This document shows positions 40,324 to 43,121 of a DNA stretch of 43,121 nt, piece by piece. Source of the DNA: Pseudomonadota bacterium. GTDB taxonomy: Bacteria > Pseudomonadota > Alphaproteobacteria > Sphingomonadales > Sphingomonadaceae. The notes below the pieces were generated by a model. That model searched no databases and was not told the origin of the DNA. It saw only the letters and a list, made by a program, of their open reading frames with translations. How positions within the stretch are numbered: the stretch's first letter is position 1; each line of letters begins with the position of its first letter. Both the position numbers and the translations under genes were made by a program. Location of the stretch: the NCBI GenBank assembly GCA_023433305.1, contig JAEZCZ010000061.1, positions 1 through 43,121 on the forward strand, given 5' to 3'.

Positions 40324-41430
40324 CTGCGCCTCGTCGCGCGGACGGTCGTCTTTCTCGCCTTCGAGCGAGCTCAGCGTCAGGCCCATCAGCCGGATCGGAA
40401 GCGGCAGCGGGAGCTGCTCGTCGAGCAGCGCGCGCGCCGTGCGGGCGAATTCCACTTTGTCCGTGACGGCATGCGGCAACGAGCGGGCGCGCGTGGTGAT
40501 CCGGAAATCGGTGTACTTCATCTTCAACGTCACCGTTCGGCCGCGCAACTGCCGCTCCGCGATCTGCGCCCAGACGATGTCGACGATGTTGTCGAGCGCC
40601 TCGCGCAAGGCGGTGCCGCTCGACAGATCCTCGAAGAAGGTGCGCTCGCTGCCGAGCGACTTGCGGATGCGGTTGGCGCGAACGGGCCTGAGGTCGATGC
40701 CGCGAGCAGCGCGGTAGAGATAATCGGCGAAGCTGCCGAAGTGTTGGCGGAGGAAAACGATGTCCTTCGCGGCGAGGTCGGCTCCGGTCTCGATACCTAG
40801 CCGAGCCATCTTCTCGGCGCCACGCGGTCCGACCCCATGGAACCGCCGCACCGGCAGCGCCGATACGAACGCCGCTCCTTCACCCGGGCGGATCACGCAG
40901 AGGCCGTCGGGCTTGTTCTGATCGCTCGCCAGCTTGGCCAGGAACTTGTTGTAGCTGACGCCCGCGCTGGCGGTGAGGCGCGTCTCCTCGCGGATGCGCG
41001 CGCGGATCACCTCGGCGATGCGCGTGGCCGAGCCGATCCCGCGCAAGTCGTCGGTCACGTCGAGATAGGCCTCGTCGAGGCTCAGCGGCTCGACGTGCGG
41101 CGTGTAATGGAGAAAGATCGCGCGGATCTGCTGGCTGACCTCGCGATAGGCGTCGAACCGGCCCTTGCAGAAGATCAGATCGGGGCAGAGCCGCTTGGCG
41201 GTGAGCGAGGGCATCGCCGACCGCACCCCGAACTTGCGCGCCTCGTAGCTCGCCGCCGCCACCACGCCGCGCCCGCTCGATCCGCCGACCGCCACCGGCT
41301 TGCCGCGCAAGTCCGGATTGTCGCGCTGCTCCACGCTGGCAAAGAAGGCGTCCATGTCGACGTGAATGATCTTGCGCAGGCCCAGCGCGGCTTCCTCATT
41401 CTCGTCGAACAGGGCCGCCGGAGTCGTCAT
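40309..41430 (-). CDS. dinB: DNA polymerase IV (Y-family)
   Basis: A 373-residue error-prone translesion polymerase. Catalytic acidic residues lie in 'IIHVDMDAFFASVEQRDNP' and 'VEPLSLDEAYLDVTDDL'. 'SASAGVSYNKFLAKLASDQNKPDGL' is the Y-family fingers/palm region (the window reads TASAGVSYN), and the HhH region follows in 'LPVRRFHGVGPRGAEKM'. The little finger domain is in the last third. The protein ends 'DEAQLSLL', a beta-clamp-binding motif close to QLSLF. It overlaps the Nudix stop by 15 bp and diverges from the exporter gene. No LexA box was identified in the 55 bp upstream. Confidence 0.95.
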   Translation of the reverse strand: MTTPAALFDENEEAALGLRKIIHVDMDAFFASVEQRDNPDLRGKPVAVGGSSGRGVVAAASYEARKFGVRSAMPSLTAKRLCPDLIFCKGRFDAYREVSQQIRAIFLHYTPHVEPLSLDEAYLDVTDDLRGIGSATRIAEVIRARIREETRLTASAGVSYNKFLAKLASDQNKPDGLCVIRPGEGAAFVSALPVRRFHGVGPRGAEKMARLGIETGADLAAKDIVFLRQHFGSFADYLYRAARGIDLRPVRANRIRKSLGSERTFFEDLSSGTALREALDNIVDIVWAQIAERQLRGRTVTLKMKYTDFRITTRARSLPHAVTDKVEFARTARALLDEQLPLPLPIRLMGLTLSSLEGEKDDRPRDEAQLSLL

Positions 41431-41485
41431 GGTTTCAATCTAGACGTTGTGCCGCGCCGCAACAGGGGGCAAGGCGCGCGGTCCC

Positions 41486-42745
41486 ATGAGTACGACGACT
41501 TCTTCCACCGACCAACGGAACATAAGCCAGCGCGAGCTGGTGGTGATGCTTGCGCTCTTGATGAGCCTGCAGGCGCTGGCGATCGACGGGATGCTGCCGG
41601 CGCTCGACGAGATGGCGCGCGAGCTCGGGGCGGGCGAGGGGAATCGCCGCCAGCTCGTCGTGGCGGCCTATCTCCTCGCCGGCGGGCTCGGCACGCTCAT
41701 TCCGGGGGCACTGGCGGACCGCTTCGGCCGGCGTCCGGTGCTGCTGTCGTCGATCGCGGCCTATTCGGTCCTGTCGCTGGCCATCGCCTTCGTGCACGAT
41801 TTCACCTTGCTGCTGGTGTTGCGCGGCATCCAGGGCCTGCTCGCGGCGGGTCTGTTCGTCGTCCCGAGCGCGATCGTGCGCGACAAGTTCGAGGGCGACC
41901 AAATGGCGCGGCTGTTCTCGCTGATCAGCGCGGTGTTCATCACCGTCCCGGTGTTCGCGCCGAGCCTGGGGCAGGCGATCCTGCTGTTCGCCGGCTGGCG
42001 CTGGATCTTCATCATCCTCGCCGGGCTTGGCGGCCTGGCGGTGCTGTGGACCTGGGCGAGGTTGCCCGAGAGCCTGCATCCCGAATACCGCCAGGACATC
42101 CATGTCCCGACGATCCTGCACAACATGCGCGTCGCCTTCTTCCACCGCGCTGCCGTCGGCTACGTGCTCGGCACCTCGCTGCTGATCGGATCGGTGTTCG
42201 GCTACGTGAACAGCGCGCAGCAGCTGATCGGCGAGCACTTCCGCGCCGGCGACTGGTTCCCGGTCGTGTTCGGCGGGACGGCGGCGATGATGGTCGTCTC
42301 CAACCTCGTCAATTCGCAGATCGTGGAGCGGTTCGGCGCGCGGCGGGTATCGCATGCCGGAGTGCTGATCTTCATCGCGGTGAGCGCGGTGCAGGTCTGG
42401 GCGGCCTTCAATCGCGACGGCGACCTGATGTGGTTCCTGCCGCTGATGAGCCTCAACCTGATGTTGCTCGGCTTCCTCGGCGCGAACTTCGGCTCAATCG
42501 CGATGCAGCCGTTCTCGCACATCGCCGGTGCCGCCGCGAGCGTGCAGAGCTTCTTCCGCATGTTCGGCGCGGCGGTGGTCGGGCTGGTCATCGGCCAGGC
42601 CTACGACGGCACGGCGCGCCCGTTTGCCCTCGCGCTCCTGATCGGCAGCGTGAGCGCGCTCGCGCTGGTGCTGTTCAGCGAGCACGGCAGGCTGTTCCGC
42701 CGGCTCAACAAGCCCGGTTCGCCGGGCGTGCCGCAGGTGGACTAG
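41486..42745 (+). CDS. Multidrug exporter, Bcr/CflA-type MFS
   Basis: A 419-residue inner-membrane proton antiporter with about twelve hydrophobic segments. The ATG at 41486 (MSTTTSSTDQRN) is favoured over an upstream in-frame ATG at 41447 because the leader encoded there has no family counterpart. 'ALAIDGMLPALDEMARELGAG' and 'GALADRFGRRPVLLSSIAAYSV' are the TM1 and loop 2-3 motifs typical of Bcr/CflA drug-resistance exporters. 'RGIQGLLAAGLFVVPSAIVRD' is the antiporter-type TM4-5 region. Substrates of such proteins are varied; none can be deduced. Two strong hairpins follow the gene. Confidence 0.9.
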   Translation: MSTTTSSTDQRNISQRELVVMLALLMSLQALAIDGMLPALDEMARELGAGEGNRRQLVVAAYLLAGGLGTLIPGALADRFGRRPVLLSSIAAYSVLSLAIAFVHDFTLLLVLRGIQGLLAAGLFVVPSAIVRDKFEGDQMARLFSLISAVFITVPVFAPSLGQAILLFAGWRWIFIILAGLGGLAVLWTWARLPESLHPEYRQDIHVPTILHNMRVAFFHRAAVGYVLGTSLLIGSVFGYVNSAQQLIGEHFRAGDWFPVVFGGTAAMMVVSNLVNSQIVERFGARRVSHAGVLIFIAVSAVQVWAAFNRDGDLMWFLPLMSLNLMLLGFLGANFGSIAMQPFSHIAGAAASVQSFFRMFGAAVVGLVIGQAYDGTARPFALALLIGSVSALALVLFSEHGRLFRRLNKPGSPGVPQVD

Positions 42746-42752
42746 CGTGACC

Positions 42753-42774
42753 TCCCTCCCGCTTGCGGGAGGGA
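42753..42774. terminator. Hairpin 1 after the exporter gene
   Basis: TCCCTCCCGC-TT-GCGGGAGGGA is a perfect 10-bp stem that starts 8 bp after the exporter stop. It has no T tract. It forms a pair with the palindrome at 42816 and has the CCTCCCGC/GCGGGAGG core seen as a dispersed intergenic element in sphingomonad genomes. Confidence 0.55.
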
Positions 42775-42815
42775 CCGGGGGGATGGGCCAGTCGGCCGCT
42801 CGTGCCCACCCCTAA

Positions 42816-42837
42816 CCCCTCCCGCATGCGGGAGGGG
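42816..42837. repeat. Hairpin 2: 22-bp perfect palindrome
   Basis: CCCCTCCCGCA joined to its reverse complement TGCGGGAGGGG. It lies 4 bp beyond the stop of the convergent transporter fragment, so it could end transcription from either direction. The CCCTAACCCCTCCCGC context is a typical dispersed intergenic repeat of this bacterial group. Confidence 0.6.
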
Positions 42838-42840
42838 GAG

Positions 42841-43121
42841 TCAGCTCCCGTGATCGATCCGGCGGCGGAAGGTCTCCGGCAGCCATAGCAGGCCGACGAC
42901 GAGCGTCAGCACCGCCACCCCGATCGGGTACCACAGCCCGGCGTAGATATCGCCGGTAGCCGCGACCATGGCGAAGGCGATCGTCGGCAGGAAGCCGCCG
43001 AACCAGCCGTTGCCGATGTGGTACGGCAGGCTCATCGCGGTGTAGCGGATCCGGCTCGGGAACAGCTCGACCAGCAGCGCGGCGATCGGGCCGTAGACCA
43101 TCGTCACCAGCAGCACGAGCA
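42841..43121 (-). CDS. MFS transporter, MHS (metabolite/H+ symporter) type, C-terminal part
   Basis: The 3' end of a major facilitator gene, cut by the window edge; roughly 93 codons are seen, ending 'RRRIDHGS'. 'YGPIAALLVELFPSRIRYTAMSLPYHIGNGWFGGFLP' features, followed by two hydrophobic segments and 'WLPETF', are characteristic of MHS family symporters (ProP/KgtP/ShiA group). The start lies beyond 43121. Its direction makes it convergent with the Bcr/CflA exporter, the two separated by the hairpin pair. Substrate cannot be predicted from this fragment. Confidence 0.85.
   Translation of the reverse strand, partial: LVLLVTMVYGPIAALLVELFPSRIRYTAMSLPYHIGNGWFGGFLPTIAFAMVAATGDIYAGLWYPIGVAVLTLVVGLLWLPETFRRRIDHGS

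Noticed and set aside
1..43121. tRNA, rRNA, CRISPR, prophage or transposase content
   Set aside because: No cloverleaf, repeat-spacer pattern, integrase, transposase or phage structural gene was recognised; the unusual operon shows no mobile-element boundary.

Overview
The window looks like chromosome of a GC-rich alphaproteobacterium of the Sphingomonadales. Evidence for this is two large TonB-dependent receptors (one of the Xanthomonas/Caulobacter TonB type), a SapC-like gene and a tryptophan-halogenase-like gene beside that receptor, many secreted glycoside hydrolases, and tightly overlapping start and stop codons. I saw no rRNA, tRNA, CRISPR array or insertion sequence. No gap between genes exceeds 300 bp.

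Bases 1-22468 form a plant-polysaccharide (pentose/fucose side-chain) utilisation region. A partial SapC gene diverges from a TonB receptor, a flavin-dependent halogenase and a GH3 beta-xylosidase-like enzyme; a perfect LacI-type operator lies before the receptor. Next come a GH95 enzyme, divergent aldose 1-epimerase plus GH51 arabinofuranosidase, an oxidative pentose block (Gfo/Idh/MocA sugar dehydrogenase, FAH-fold protein, GH43), a FadR/GntR regulator, an esterase with an IlvD/Edd sugar-acid dehydratase, and a FucP-like sugar importer with a secreted alpha/beta hydrolase. A shared TnnTCnGACA-type site occurs before these divergent units and before the GntR gene, suggesting one regulon for release, import and oxidation of L-arabinose-like sugars.

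Bases 22486-37992 hold the most unusual region. A second FCD-type GntR regulator diverges from an apparent 11-gene operon: CocE-type hydrolase, TonB receptor, CapA-like protein, TRAP DctQ and DctM, a short 2-hydroxyacyl-CoA dehydratase/benzoyl-CoA reductase (BcrC/HgdB-like) subunit, a tandem CaiB/BaiF CoA-transferase, a BcrB-like subunit, a lipoprotein-type DctP, a second alpha/beta hydrolase and a stand-alone CaiB CoA-transferase. From CapA onward every stop overlaps the next start. The arrangement reads as a complete route: outer-membrane uptake, ester cleavage, TRAP import of an organic acid, CoA transfer, then chemistry on the thioester. The family is normally strictly anaerobic, yet no ATPase activator or ferredoxin is present, and several expected iron-sulphur ligands and CoA-transferase acidic residues appear substituted. 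The substrate is unknown.

Bases 38072-43121 are mostly ordinary: a TMEM165/GDT1-like membrane protein, Dps, 6-phosphogluconolactonase, a Nudix hydrolase, DNA polymerase IV, a Bcr/CflA-type exporter, a pair of palindromic hairpins, and the 3' end of an MHS-type transporter cut by the window edge.
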